A stretch of 32,286 nt of DNA from an uncultured Bacteroidota bacterium (GTDB lineage: Bacteria; Bacteroidota; Bacteroidia; Chitinophagales; Chitinophagaceae). The notes below the pieces were generated by a model. It was given only the letters and a program-made list of their open reading frames with translations. It had not been told where the DNA came from and did no database searches. A program made the position numbers and the translations under genes. Shown piece after piece: positions 21,968 to 30,491 of this stretch (within the stretch, counting starts at the first letter, position 1; every line of letters starts with the position of its first letter). The DNA lies in assembly GCA_903926605.1 (NCBI GenBank), contig CAIYJV010000315.1, positions 1 through 32,286 on the forward strand, in the 5' to 3' direction.

Positions 21968-24127
21968 TCAGGCATCTTCGGTAGTAGAATTATTTACGAA
22001 GTACATACTTAGTTCCCCTTTGTTCTTGGCCTGTATTTTACCCCTGAACTCGCAACTGAATTTATCCTTGACCCGTTGGTAGGTGTCTTCGCTGATGTTT
22101 ACCCTGCCGGGCATACTATTTTGCTCCATACGGGCGGCGGTATTTACCGTATCACCCCAGATATCGTAAGCGAATTTTTTTACCCCCACAATCCCGGCTA
22201 CTACGCTACCGCTATGCGCGCCAATGCGTACCTCAAAAGTCATATCGCCCATCAGGCGCTTGCGCTCCAGTTGGAAATCACGAATTTCCAACGCAGCCTT
22301 CACAATTTTTTCGGCGTGGTTAGGATCTCCCATTGGCAGACCAGATACGGCCAGGTAGGCATCGCCCACCGTCTTTATCTTTTCAATGTTGTACTTGGTC
22401 ATGATGTGGTCAAAACCCTTGAAGCAAGCATCCAGTTCATTTACCAGTTGCTGCGGCGTCATCCGCTCAGACACCTTGGTAAAGCCCACAAAATCTGAGA
22501 AGAACACCGTTACTTCCTGGAAATACTTGGCTTCCGCACTGCCCTTGTCCTTCAATTCTTCGGCCACTTCCGCAGGAAGGATGTTCAGCAGCAATTCGTC
22601 CGATCTTTTCTTTTCCTTGGTGATGATCTTGTTAGACTTGTTCTGCTTCATGTTACTACGCACCACCAAACCGATGATGAATAGCAACAAGGCCATACCC
22701 ACATACAAGAACTTCGCTTCGTTCTTGTTTTTCTCGATGGTCAGCAAATTGAGTTTTGTTTCCTTGTCGAGAATCTCCTTGTGTGCTTCGGTCTCCTGCT
22801 TGAGCAATTGTTTTTTGGCGTCCTGAGCACTCAGTGTATCCTTTGCGGCAGCAAACAACAAATAGCTTTCGTAGGCGTTTTTGTAGTCACCTTTATGTTT
22901 GTATGCTTCAGACAGGTACTGGCTGAATTCTTTTACGCTTTCCTTGTCTTCCTGCTCCTTGGCCATTGTAAGTGCCTTGGTCAGGTACTCAATAGCCTTG
23001 GAAAGATTGGCCGATTTGGACGCAGTGACCAGCGATCCGGTTTTCAGCGTTTTCCCGGTATCATTATACACGGCCAGATAGGCTTCTCCAATATTGCCGA
23101 GTGTGGCACAGATAGAACTTTTTATGTCCAGTTCCTGCAGCATCGTCAATGCACGGAAGTAGTTTTCCAGCGCTTTTTGGTAGTCGCGGTTGAAAGTACT
23201 TACCTGCCCAATTCCGGAAAGAGTGGCAATCTCACCCTCTTTAAAATCGCTCTCCTTGTAAAGCGCCAATGACTTTTCATAGTAGATAGATGCACTATCG
23301 TATTGCTTCTGAGCAATGTAAAGCCCAGCAATTGAAAACAAACAATTCCCGGCTGCATTAGAAATTCGGTCATCTTTCTTTTCCGCCAACATGGACTCAA
23401 AAATCCCCAACGCACTCATCATGTACTGCCGGGCCTTGACATAGTCTCCCTGCATGGAACACACATTGCCAATATTGAGGCTTGTGTTGGCTATACCCAA
23501 CTTGTCTGACTTTTTTTGCTGCAAAAGTTTCAGCGCCTGATAATGGTAAGAGATCGCGTTTTTATATTCTCCTTTATCGAAGCAAATATTGGCCAGTTCG
23601 GTGTATTCTTCGGCAATTTTGCTGGTGTCGTTTTCGCCCTCAAAAAGTTTCAAAGCAAGCGTATGAAATATTACTGCGCTGTCTTTATCATCAAGTACAC
23701 TATGATAAATAACTCCAATACCGTCATAAGCTTTCGCTACAAGTGAATTCTTGTTTTTAAAATCGTCTGGCAATTCTTTATAGCACGACAGCGCCCTTTG
23801 GTAAAAACCTAAAGCCGTTTTGTATTCTGATTTTTTTTTGTAACACCCGGCAAACTCCATGTTCAACTTACCTTTCAGCTCAACGGCGTTGATTTTTTCT
23901 GCAAGTTTGTATCCTTCGGTAGCGATAATTATTGCGGTATCCGGATTTATTTCCTTGAAGTTTTCAGCTAAGCGCCAGTATAGATCTACCCTTGTGGTAT
24001 CCGCCCTTATTACTTTTATCTGCCGGGAAATTGAATCTATGACGCGCTTTTCATTTTGAGCAAAAAGCCCGGAGGCCTGCAACAACAACAAGACCAAAAT
24101 GAAAAGGCCACGACCAAAATCACGCAT
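21968..24127 (-). CDS. TPR-sensor class III adenylate cyclase
   Basis: A 719-residue protein: signal peptide or anchor (MRDFGRGLFILVLLLLQASG), a TPR-rich region of about 420 residues in the periplasm, one transmembrane helix at about 473-490 (FLYVGMALLLFIIGLVV), a short helical linker and a cytoplasmic class III cyclase domain from about 538. Catalytic residues are present: metal-binding D545 (FFSDFVGF) and D589 (VGDAYLAVSG), the Lys in EKIKTVGD and Asp in FAYDIWGD (adenine-specific pair), and N and R in NTAARME. An adenylate cyclase is therefore likely active. The ATG at 24127 gives a normal signal sequence; an ATG at 24184 would add 19 residues. It lies downstream of pfkA on the same strand. 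Confidence 0.88.
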   Translation of the reverse strand: MRDFGRGLFILVLLLLQASGLFAQNEKRVIDSISRQIKVIRADTTRVDLYWRLAENFKEINPDTAIIIATEGYKLAEKINAVELKGKLNMEFAGCYKKKSEYKTALGFYQRALSCYKELPDDFKNKNSLVAKAYDGIGVIYHSVLDDKDSAVIFHTLALKLFEGENDTSKIAEEYTELANICFDKGEYKNAISYHYQALKLLQQKKSDKLGIANTSLNIGNVCSMQGDYVKARQYMMSALGIFESMLAEKKDDRISNAAGNCLFSIAGLYIAQKQYDSASIYYEKSLALYKESDFKEGEIATLSGIGQVSTFNRDYQKALENYFRALTMLQELDIKSSICATLGNIGEAYLAVYNDTGKTLKTGSLVTASKSANLSKAIEYLTKALTMAKEQEDKESVKEFSQYLSEAYKHKGDYKNAYESYLLFAAAKDTLSAQDAKKQLLKQETEAHKEILDKETKLNLLTIEKNKNEAKFLYVGMALLLFIIGLVVRSNMKQNKSNKIITKEKKRSDELLLNILPAEVAEELKDKGSAEAKYFQEVTVFFSDFVGFTKVSERMTPQQLVNELDACFKGFDHIMTKYNIEKIKTVGDAYLAVSGLPMGDPNHAEKIVKAALEIRDFQLERKRLMGDMTFEVRIGAHSGSVVAGIVGVKKFAYDIWGDTVNTAARMEQNSMPGRVNISEDTYQRVKDKFSCEFRGKIQAKNKGELSMYFVNNSTTEDA

Positions 24128-24372
24128 CGCGCCCACTCCACCTATGTGGACTAACTTTTGGGGATGGGACGAGCGAAAAATCATAGTAAAAAAATATCTC
24201 TACCAACGTCGTTGACCTTGGACTAGCGGTAAAAATAAACAATTTTTTATCGAATTTCAGGAAATCATTATCCACGATTTTTGGGGCAGAAGTGGTTAGA
24301 CAATCACAGCAGTCCCTGCCCCAATATAAAATACCGTTTATTTGTTTTTTATTTTAATAAAAGACTGGTAAC

Positions 24373-25362
24373 CTATACCGACAAAACCCTTATCATTTCG
24401 AGCATATCGGCTGTAATGGGAGTACTTCCCTTTATCACGTTGGCGAAGGGCGTATATTCCACTACACCATTTATCACTCCAGCCATTACCTGTGTTTTTC
24501 CTTCCGCAAGTGCTTTTACGGCGGCATATCCCAACCGCGAAGCAAGGACTCTGTCGGCAAAGGTTGGCGAACCACCGCGTTGTATATGCCCCAAAATACA
24601 CAGGCGCACATCTAGCCAGGGGAAACGGGCAATCACCGCATCGGAAACGGCCTTTCCGCCACCCAGTTCATCGCCTTCAGCCACCACAATAATGTGTACA
24701 GTTTTTTTTCTTCGCTCGTCGCTGTAGATCCGGTAGAGCACCTCTTCCATATTGGTTATTTCCTCCGGAATCAGGATGTCTTCCGCGCCGCAGGCTATAC
24801 CACTGTTCAGTGCGATATAGCCGGCATCTCGCCCCATCACTTCCACCACGAACACCCGATCATGCGCTTCTGCGGTGTCCTTTATTTTGTCTATCGCTTC
24901 CATGGCCGTATTTACAGCCGTATCAAATCCTATTGTGTAATCAGAACCTACAAGGTCCTTGTCTATGGTACAAGGTATGCCGACCGCAGGAATATTATAC
25001 GTTTCAAAAAATTTTGTAGCTCCACGTAGTGTACCATCGCCTCCCAGAAGTACCAGTGCGCCTATTTGGTGCTTGGTCACTTCGTCATAGGCTTTGCGCA
25101 TGCCTTCGGGTGTCATAAATTCCTTACTGCGCGCTGTTTTCAAAATAGTACCGCCACGTTGCAGAATGCCCGACACGTCGGTGGTTTTCATTTTAAACAC
25201 ATCACCTTCTATCAAACCCTGATAGCCACGACGAATGCCATATACGTCTAAACCGAAATACGTGCAACTACGCACTACCGCCCGCACAGCCGCATTCATA
25301 CCAGGGCTGTCACCACCTGACGTAAGAACCCCGATGCTTCTGATCTTGCCTTTCGTTTCCAT
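24373..25362 (-). CDS. pfkA: ATP-dependent 6-phosphofructokinase
   Basis: A 329-residue glycolytic enzyme converting fructose-6-phosphate to the 1,6-bisphosphate. The ATP loop LTSGGDSPGMNAA, the GGDGTLRGA motif, the active-site segment IPCTIDKDLVGSDYTIGFDTA, the MGRDAGYIAL loop, PEE, and HIQRGGSPTFADRVLASRLG are all present. Two residues differ from the common GTIDND form: Cys for Gly and Lys for Asn. The catalytic Asp is kept. The enzyme should be ATP-dependent, as the residue after GGD is Gly. It is divergent from the TPR protein at 25461, about 100 bases apart, and the stretch 24128-24372 between it and the cyclase gene shows no gene. Confidence 0.94.
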   Translation of the reverse strand: METKGKIRSIGVLTSGGDSPGMNAAVRAVVRSCTYFGLDVYGIRRGYQGLIEGDVFKMKTTDVSGILQRGGTILKTARSKEFMTPEGMRKAYDEVTKHQIGALVLLGGDGTLRGATKFFETYNIPAVGIPCTIDKDLVGSDYTIGFDTAVNTAMEAIDKIKDTAEAHDRVFVVEVMGRDAGYIALNSGIACGAEDILIPEEITNMEEVLYRIYSDERRKKTVHIIVVAEGDELGGGKAVSDAVIARFPWLDVRLCILGHIQRGGSPTFADRVLASRLGYAAVKALAEGKTQVMAGVINGVVEYTPFANVIKGSTPITADMLEMIRVLSV

Positions 25363-25460
25363 ACTTGATCTGATTGTTTATTTCCGGATATGCAAGTTAC
25401 CACTTTATTGTGTCGTAATTTTACAGTTCACAAAATGTTAAAACGGAGCCCGGCTTCGAG

Positions 25461-26498
25461 ATGAAGAAATCACTGTTACTTAGGATTTGTTTCGTTTGGC
25501 CGACAATTGCATTGCACGGCATTTTAGCATCGGCACAAATCCAGTCATCTCCTGAATTGCAACAAATGTACCTGCACGGCCAGGACTACCAGCGTTCCGG
25601 CGACTGGAAGGACGCCACTCAGGTATTTGGCCAGTTGCAAACACTGACGCCCAGCGACGCAGATGTGTGCTATAACCTGGCCTTGTCGCTTTTTATGCTC
25701 CACCAATATGAGCAGGCTGAACAAGCATTACTAAAATACCCTGACCGCTCCAGACTTTCTGCACACTGGTACGAATTGCTGGCAGAAAGCCAACTGCGGG
25801 CAGAGAAGCAAAAGAAGGCAATGGTCACCATAAGAAAGGCCCTTTCTGCGTTCCCCGACTCCGGTGGACTTTATGCAATACGCGGAAAGTGTCTGGAAGA
25901 AGGCGGAAAGGCAAAAAAGGCGGTACGTGAATGGAAAAAAGGCGCATTGAAAAAAAACGCCCCACAACGCAATCTTTACGAACTGGCCAAAACCTATATG
26001 GCGCATGCCATGTACACAGATGCTATACTCTGCGGAGAACTGATGGTGAACCATCCGGTCGCAGACACCAGTGTGGTAAGCGAGACAAAAAAGTTGATAT
26101 TTTCGGCATATCGTTTGTTTTATCAACAGTCGGGCGCAACCGGTACTCGGAAACGCGTGCGGCTGGAAGCCTTTTGCGATTGTACCGAACAAACCAACGA
26201 CATCATGAAGAAACTAGCACCAGTGGTAAGCGATGGCATAACGACCGAAAATCTGGCTATGCTTCGCATCCGTTTCCTGATGTCGTGGTACAATCAGAAA
26301 CCGATTGCACCATTTCCATTATATGCATACCAGGACCTTATGTTGCGCGAGGGCTGGTTTGATGTGTATAATGAATGGTTATTTGGCGAATCCGAAGATG
26401 CACTAAGCCACAGCGCATGGCTCAAATTCCACGCGCCAGAAGCAGACAGTTTCAGCGTATGGAGAAATCTACACCCTTTTCCCGGCCTGAATCCTTAG
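25461..26498 (+). CDS. Secreted TPR-repeat protein
   Basis: A 345-residue protein with an N-terminal signal peptide (MKKSLLLRICFVWPTIALHG, ending near ASAQ) and at least four TPR-like helical pairs at about 35-200 (for example DADVCYNLALSLFMLHQYEQ and RNLYELAKTYMAHAMYTDAI). The C-terminal third is less regular and holds an isolated CDC triplet (EAFCDCTEQ). TPR proteins scaffold protein complexes; in Bacteroidota many are periplasmic or outer-membrane linked. The partner is unknown. It is upstream of coaBC with an 82-base gap and a promoter for coaBC in between, so it need not be co-transcribed. Confidence 0.8.
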   Translation: MKKSLLLRICFVWPTIALHGILASAQIQSSPELQQMYLHGQDYQRSGDWKDATQVFGQLQTLTPSDADVCYNLALSLFMLHQYEQAEQALLKYPDRSRLSAHWYELLAESQLRAEKQKKAMVTIRKALSAFPDSGGLYAIRGKCLEEGGKAKKAVREWKKGALKKNAPQRNLYELAKTYMAHAMYTDAILCGELMVNHPVADTSVVSETKKLIFSAYRLFYQQSGATGTRKRVRLEAFCDCTEQTNDIMKKLAPVVSDGITTENLAMLRIRFLMSWYNQKPIAPFPLYAYQDLMLREGWFDVYNEWLFGESEDALSHSAWLKFHAPEADSFSVWRNLHPFPGLNP

Positions 26499-26533
26499 AA
26501 GCCCGAAACTGTGAACCATGCGGTGGCATTGAT

Positions 26534-26564
26534 TTTGAACACAATGGCAAAGGGTGTAACTTGC
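26534..26564 (+). promoter_or_regulatory. Putative promoter of coaBC
   Basis: TTTG (26534-26537) and TAACTTGC (26557-26564) are 19 bases apart. The -7 box departs from TAnnTTTG at its last two bases, so this is a moderate match. It lies 16 bases before the ATG. Confidence 0.35.
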
Positions 26565-26580
26565 AAATAATTTCAGATTT

Positions 26581-27786
26581 ATGTCTTTATCGGGCAAGAA
26601 AATTATTTTAGGAATCACCGGTAGTATAGCGGCCTACAAAACGCCGCATCTGGTAAGACTGTTGGTTAAAGCCGGCGCGGAAGTTCGTGTGGTGGCCACA
26701 AAGGCTGCGACTGACTTTGTGAGCCCTCTGGCATTGGCGACGGTGTCAAAAAACCCTGTTTTGACCGACATGACCAACGGCGCTGAATGGAACAACCATG
26801 TAGCGTTGGGCCTTTGGGCTGACGCCATGCTGGTGGCCCCATGCAGTGCAAATACCATGGGTAAAATGGCCAACGGCATCTGCGACAATTTGTTGTGCGC
26901 CGTGTATTTGTCGCTACGCTGCCCTGTATGGATAGCGCCCGCAATGGACGAAGACATGTGGGCTCACCCTTCTACCAAAGCCAATCTGGGAAAACTGCTT
27001 TCGTATGGCAACAGACTGATTCCGGTAGGAAACGGGGAACTGGCCAGCGGTCTTTCCGGACCCGGCAGAATGGCTGAGCCTGAAGAGATAACCGACCATC
27101 TTGCAAAATGGTTTGGCGGGCAAAAATTGCCGCTCAGTGGTCTAAATGCACTGGTAACCGCCGGACCAACCTTTGAAAAAATAGATCCTGTACGGTTTAT
27201 CGGAAATTTTTCGACCGGCAAAATGGGGGTGGCACTCGCAGAGAGCCTTGCTGAAAAAGGAGCCAGCGTGACTCTGGTAGCCGGCCCAATACACCTTGCC
27301 ATAACCGGGAAAAACATAAAGCTGGTACAAGTAGAAAGCGCCGAGGAAATGTATAATGCATGCCATGCATCGTTCGCAGAATGCGATATAGCCATACTAG
27401 CGGCTGCAGTAGCCGACTACAAACCCGCAGATACTGCCACCGAAAAAATAAAAAAGAAAGACCAGGAGCTGACGCTTAAACTTGTGAAAACACAGGACAT
27501 TCTCGCATCGCTGGGTAAAATAAAAAGGCACGACCAATCGTTAATTGGTTTTGCGCTGGAAACAAATAACGAACTGCAACACGCGGCGCAAAAACTGGAA
27601 CAAAAGAATGCCGATATGATCGTACTGAATTCGCTGAAAGATGAAGGCGCTGGCTTCGGACATGATACCAACAAAGTCACGGTGCTTACCCGCAATGGCA
27701 AAACCTGCGCTTTGCCATTGTTGTCCAAGAAAGAAACCGCCGATGCCATTATTAACCAGATAACCGAGATGCGAAATGCGAAGTGA
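26581..27786 (+). CDS. coaBC: Phosphopantothenoylcysteine decarboxylase / phosphopantothenate-cysteine ligase
   Basis: A 401-residue bifunctional enzyme of coenzyme A synthesis. The N-terminal flavin decarboxylase (CoaC) has GKKIILGITGSIAAYK, the catalytic His73 in WNNHVALG, the PAMDEDMW substrate loop at 120-127, and GELASGLSGPGRMAEPEE. The C-terminal ligase (CoaB) starts near ALVTAGPTFEKIDPVRF and has IGNFSTGKMG, AILAAAVADYKPA and the Lys-rich KIKKKD. The E. coli active-site Cys of the CGxxGxGRM loop is Ser here, which I believe is usual in Bacteroidota. Its last 11 bases overlap the start of the DUF4835 gene, a sign of translational coupling. Confidence 0.95.
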   Translation: MSLSGKKIILGITGSIAAYKTPHLVRLLVKAGAEVRVVATKAATDFVSPLALATVSKNPVLTDMTNGAEWNNHVALGLWADAMLVAPCSANTMGKMANGICDNLLCAVYLSLRCPVWIAPAMDEDMWAHPSTKANLGKLLSYGNRLIPVGNGELASGLSGPGRMAEPEEITDHLAKWFGGQKLPLSGLNALVTAGPTFEKIDPVRFIGNFSTGKMGVALAESLAEKGASVTLVAGPIHLAITGKNIKLVQVESAEEMYNACHASFAECDIAILAAAVADYKPADTATEKIKKKDQELTLKLVKTQDILASLGKIKRHDQSLIGFALETNNELQHAAQKLEQKNADMIVLNSLKDEGAGFGHDTNKVTVLTRNGKTCALPLLSKKETADAIINQITEMRNAK

Positions 27787-28780
27787 TTTTCTATGCATGC
27801 ACGAGTCTGGATTTAGCAGTGCAACATGGACTGGCCAAACCCACGGCAAGAAGTACCGTGCTATTGCGCTGTTGCTGGGCGTCTTTCTTTTTTTTACGGC
27901 TGCAACCACAGCACAGGAACTGAATTGCAAGGTCACTGTAATGCATGACAAGATAACCGGCGTGGATCAGCAGGTATTCAATTCGATGCAGAAGTCGTTG
28001 AATGAATTCATGAATTCGCAGAAATGGACGACCGATGAATTTGCACCAGTAGAAAAAATTGACGTGAACATCATGTTCAACCTTACAGCCAACAACGTAG
28101 GCGGAGACGTAGATGCCTATTCCGGCACCATGAGCATACAGGCTACCCGCCCGGTATATAATGCCAGTTACAACAGCACGCTTGTAAACTATGTGGACAA
28201 GGACATACAGTTCAAATACACCCAATTCAATCCGTTGCATTTCGACGACAATCAGGGGTCGGGAACAGATCCGCTATCCTCAAACCTTACCGCTATTCTT
28301 GCCTATTATTCTTACCTGGTCATTGGACTTGACTATGACAGTTTCGCGCCTGAAGGTGGCAGCAATGAGCTAAAAAAGGCGCAGAACGTGGTAAGCAATT
28401 CACCGGAATCGGGAAAATCCATTTCGGGCTGGAAACCTGTGGAAAACACGCGCAACCGCTACTGGCTCATTGACCAGCTGCTCAACACACGCTTTGCAGA
28501 TGTACGCAGTACCTGGTACTCTTTGCACCGCGAGGGTCTGGACAGCATGTACACCAAGCCAACCGAAGCCCGAAACCGCATACTGAACGGGCTGAAAAAA
28601 CTGTCGCAGGTAAACAAAGAAAATCCAAGTTCAATACTTATCCAGTTTCTTTTTAACGCCAAAAGTGACGAGTATCTTCACATTCTCGCAATGGCGCCAA
28701 AAACAGAGCGGGGTCCCTACATTATTTTACTTAACTCGATGGATGTGCCAAACGCCGCCAAATACAATAGCATGAAATAA
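27776..28780 (+). CDS. DUF4835 / PorD-like envelope protein
   Basis: A 334-residue protein overlapping the end of coaBC. After a variable start the signal-like stretch is YRAIALLLGVFLFFTAATTA, then QELNCKVTVMHDKITGVDQQ, the DUF4835 signature, followed by NSMQKSLNEFMNSQKWT and the C-terminal IQFLFNAKSDEYLHILA. The coaBC-DUF4835 neighbourhood recurs in Bacteroidota. I believe the family is annotated as the type IX secretion component PorD in some databases, but I cannot confirm this here. ATGs at 27776 and 27797 are both possible starts; the former overlaps coaBC by 11 bases. Confidence 0.85.
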   Translation: MRSDFLCMHESGFSSATWTGQTHGKKYRAIALLLGVFLFFTAATTAQELNCKVTVMHDKITGVDQQVFNSMQKSLNEFMNSQKWTTDEFAPVEKIDVNIMFNLTANNVGGDVDAYSGTMSIQATRPVYNASYNSTLVNYVDKDIQFKYTQFNPLHFDDNQGSGTDPLSSNLTAILAYYSYLVIGLDYDSFAPEGGSNELKKAQNVVSNSPESGKSISGWKPVENTRNRYWLIDQLLNTRFADVRSTWYSLHREGLDSMYTKPTEARNRILNGLKKLSQVNKENPSSILIQFLFNAKSDEYLHILAMAPKTERGPYIILLNSMDVPNAAKYNSMK

Positions 28781-28782
28781 GC

Positions 28783-29124
28783 ATGAAAAAAACCGGACTG
28801 TTTCTCATCGCGGCTCTGTTGTTTCTGGCGTGCAAACCCAACTTCAAACCACTGCCCCCAAAAGACCTTGAAAAACTGCTGGCCGACATCAATTTCGCAG
28901 AGACTTACTGCGCACAGATAAGAGATACAGCACACAAGGATATGGGTAAAAACGTAGACTCGCTCAACTACTATTATCAGGCCATTATGCAACATTATCA
29001 CCTTACACAAGATCAACTTATGGCCAATCTGGAATGGTGCAAGGCAAACCCTGAAGAGCTGGACTCAGTGTATGCAAAAGTGATTGTGCGCACAGTAACG
29101 CTTCAGAACCACATGGGAAAATAA
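28783..29124 (+). CDS. DUF4296 lipoprotein
   Basis: A 113-residue lipoprotein with signal MKKTGLFLIAALLFLACKPN and lipidation Cys at about 17 (lipobox FLAC). The mature domain, PKDLEKLLADINFAETYCAQ, then YYYQAIMQHYHLTQDQLMAN and LEWCKANPEELDSVYAKVI, fits DUF4296, a small helical family of Bacteroidota envelope lipoproteins with unknown function. It starts 2 bases after the DUF4835 stop, so the three genes coaBC, DUF4835 and DUF4296 form one unit. It is convergent with the aminotransferase gene, with 38 bases between. Confidence 0.85.
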   Translation: MKKTGLFLIAALLFLACKPNFKPLPPKDLEKLLADINFAETYCAQIRDTAHKDMGKNVDSLNYYYQAIMQHYHLTQDQLMANLEWCKANPEELDSVYAKVIVRTVTLQNHMGK

Positions 29125-29162
29125 TACACAGGTTCTTGCATCCTGATAAAATCAGAAAAAGG

Positions 29163-30353
29163 CTACTTTAGTTCGGCCAGCGCGACAGACATTCTTTCCA
29201 TTGCATCCATAAGCGAAGTCATAGAAGCGGCGAAAGAAATGCGTATGCACTTGTTGGCGCCGAACGCCGTACCGCAAACGGTTGCCACATGGGCAGTGTT
29301 GAGCAGGTACATTGCCATATCGTCGTCGTTATTGATACGGATGCCTCCATTGCTTTTTCCAAAAAACGAACTGATGTCCGGGAATGCATAGAAAGCGCCG
29401 CCGGGATCGTTTACAAGTACTCCGGGCATTTTCTTGAGTGCGCCGATAATAAAATCCCTGCGTTGTCTGAAAGATTCAACCATTTTCCCGGTGGCGGAAA
29501 GGTCACCCAGAAGTGCAGTCACAGAGGCCTTTTGTGCAATAGAATTCGCACCTGACGTGAACTGAGCCTGAATTTTGTCGCAAGCCTGAACAATGTCCGC
29601 AGGACCCGCCATATAGCCCAGCCTCCAGCCGGTCATTGCAAAACCTTTAGACATTCCATTCACCACAATTACGCGGTCGCGCAACTCGGTAAATTGGGCT
29701 ATGCTTTCATGACGGCCATTGTAGTTGATAAACTCATAGATCTCGTCGCTGATGATGGCCACGTGCGGGTAGCGCATAAATACGTTGGCCAGTCCTCTTA
29801 ATTCTTCCCTGCTGTATACGGCTCCGGAAGGATTACACGGCGATGAATACATAAAGAGCTTTGTAGCAGGTGTAATATGTTTTTCCAGCGCTTCGGGTGT
29901 GAGCTTGTAGTGGTCTTCGATGCCACAATTGATGAATACGGGAATACCGCCTGCAAAAGTAACCAGCGAACTGTAGGTAACCCAATACGGAACCGGGATT
30001 ATCACCTCATCACCGGGATTCACCAGGCTCAGCACAGCATTCGCCAGTGACTGCTTCGCACCTGTACTTACTATAATTTCCTTTGTGCTATAATCCAGAT
30101 TGTTGTCCCTTTTCAGCTTTATGCTTATGGCCTCGAGCAAGTCTGGCATACCCGACACTGGTGTGTATTTGGTAAATCCGTCTTCAATGGCCTTATTGGC
30201 AGCGGCACAGATATACTCCGGTGTGCGGAAATCTGGTTCGCCCAAACTCAAGTCTATTACATTTATTCCATTCGCCTTCAATTCCCGGCTCATCTTCGCC
30301 ATCTTAATTGTCTGTGGCTCAGAAATACTATTCAACCGTTGTGCTAACTGCAT
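29163..30353 (-). CDS. Aspartate-type aminotransferase
   Basis: A 396-residue fold-type I PLP aminotransferase of class I (aspartate aminotransferase subgroup). Key residues: cofactor Lys236 in VNGMSKGFAMTGWRLGY, N174 in SSPCNPSGAVYS, D203 and Y206 in IISDEIYEF, and the carboxylate-binding Arg near the C-terminus in KCIRISFAAS. It probably interconverts aspartate or related amino acids with oxoacids; exact substrate range is not readable. The -7 box TATATTTG at 30378-30385 excludes the longest frame (TTG at 30380). ATGs at 30365 and 30353 remain; 30353 (MQLAQRLNSISEP) fits the family start better. Confidence 0.92.
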   Translation of the reverse strand: MQLAQRLNSISEPQTIKMAKMSRELKANGINVIDLSLGEPDFRTPEYICAAANKAIEDGFTKYTPVSGMPDLLEAISIKLKRDNNLDYSTKEIIVSTGAKQSLANAVLSLVNPGDEVIIPVPYWVTYSSLVTFAGGIPVFINCGIEDHYKLTPEALEKHITPATKLFMYSSPCNPSGAVYSREELRGLANVFMRYPHVAIISDEIYEFINYNGRHESIAQFTELRDRVIVVNGMSKGFAMTGWRLGYMAGPADIVQACDKIQAQFTSGANSIAQKASVTALLGDLSATGKMVESFRQRRDFIIGALKKMPGVLVNDPGGAFYAFPDISSFFGKSNGGIRINNDDDMAMYLLNTAHVATVCGTAFGANKCIRISFAASMTSLMDAMERMSVALAELK

Positions 30354-30377
30354 GTGTTCACCCATTATGTGTAACAA

Positions 30378-30385
30378 CAAATATA
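30378..30385 (-). promoter_or_regulatory. Putative -7 box of the aminotransferase gene
   Basis: On the minus strand TATATTTG (30385-30378) matches TAnnTTTG, 24 bases before the ATG at 30353. No -33 TTG at the ideal spacing. Confidence 0.45.
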
Positions 30386-30437
30386 CGCAAGAAATGCTTC
30401 TAAGTACGTAACAATGACAGGTTTCAGCATTTCTTTA

Positions 30438-30475
30438 AAATAGTCAAGGCCCCCAAATGAGAGCCTTGACTATTT
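30438..30475 (-). terminator. Terminator after the T9SS type B protein gene
   Basis: AAATAGTCAAGGC (30438-30450) and GCCTTGACTATTT (30463-30475) form a perfect 13-bp stem with a 12-base loop, 16 bases beyond the stop codon of the CHU_C protein. The U-rich part (ACTATTT) is inside the stem, so termination is likely but not ideal. Confidence 0.6.
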
Positions 30476-30491
30476 CAAAAAAATCAAATTA

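Noticed and set aside
22781-23272. 163-codon plus-strand frame with hydrophobic residues
   Set aside because: It is antisense to the TPR region of the adenylate cyclase and reflects its codon pattern.
27055-27090. Ser instead of Cys in the GELASGLSGPGRM loop of CoaBC as a loss-of-function change
   Set aside because: I recall Ser at this place as common in Bacteroidota CoaBC proteins, and the rest of both domains is intact.
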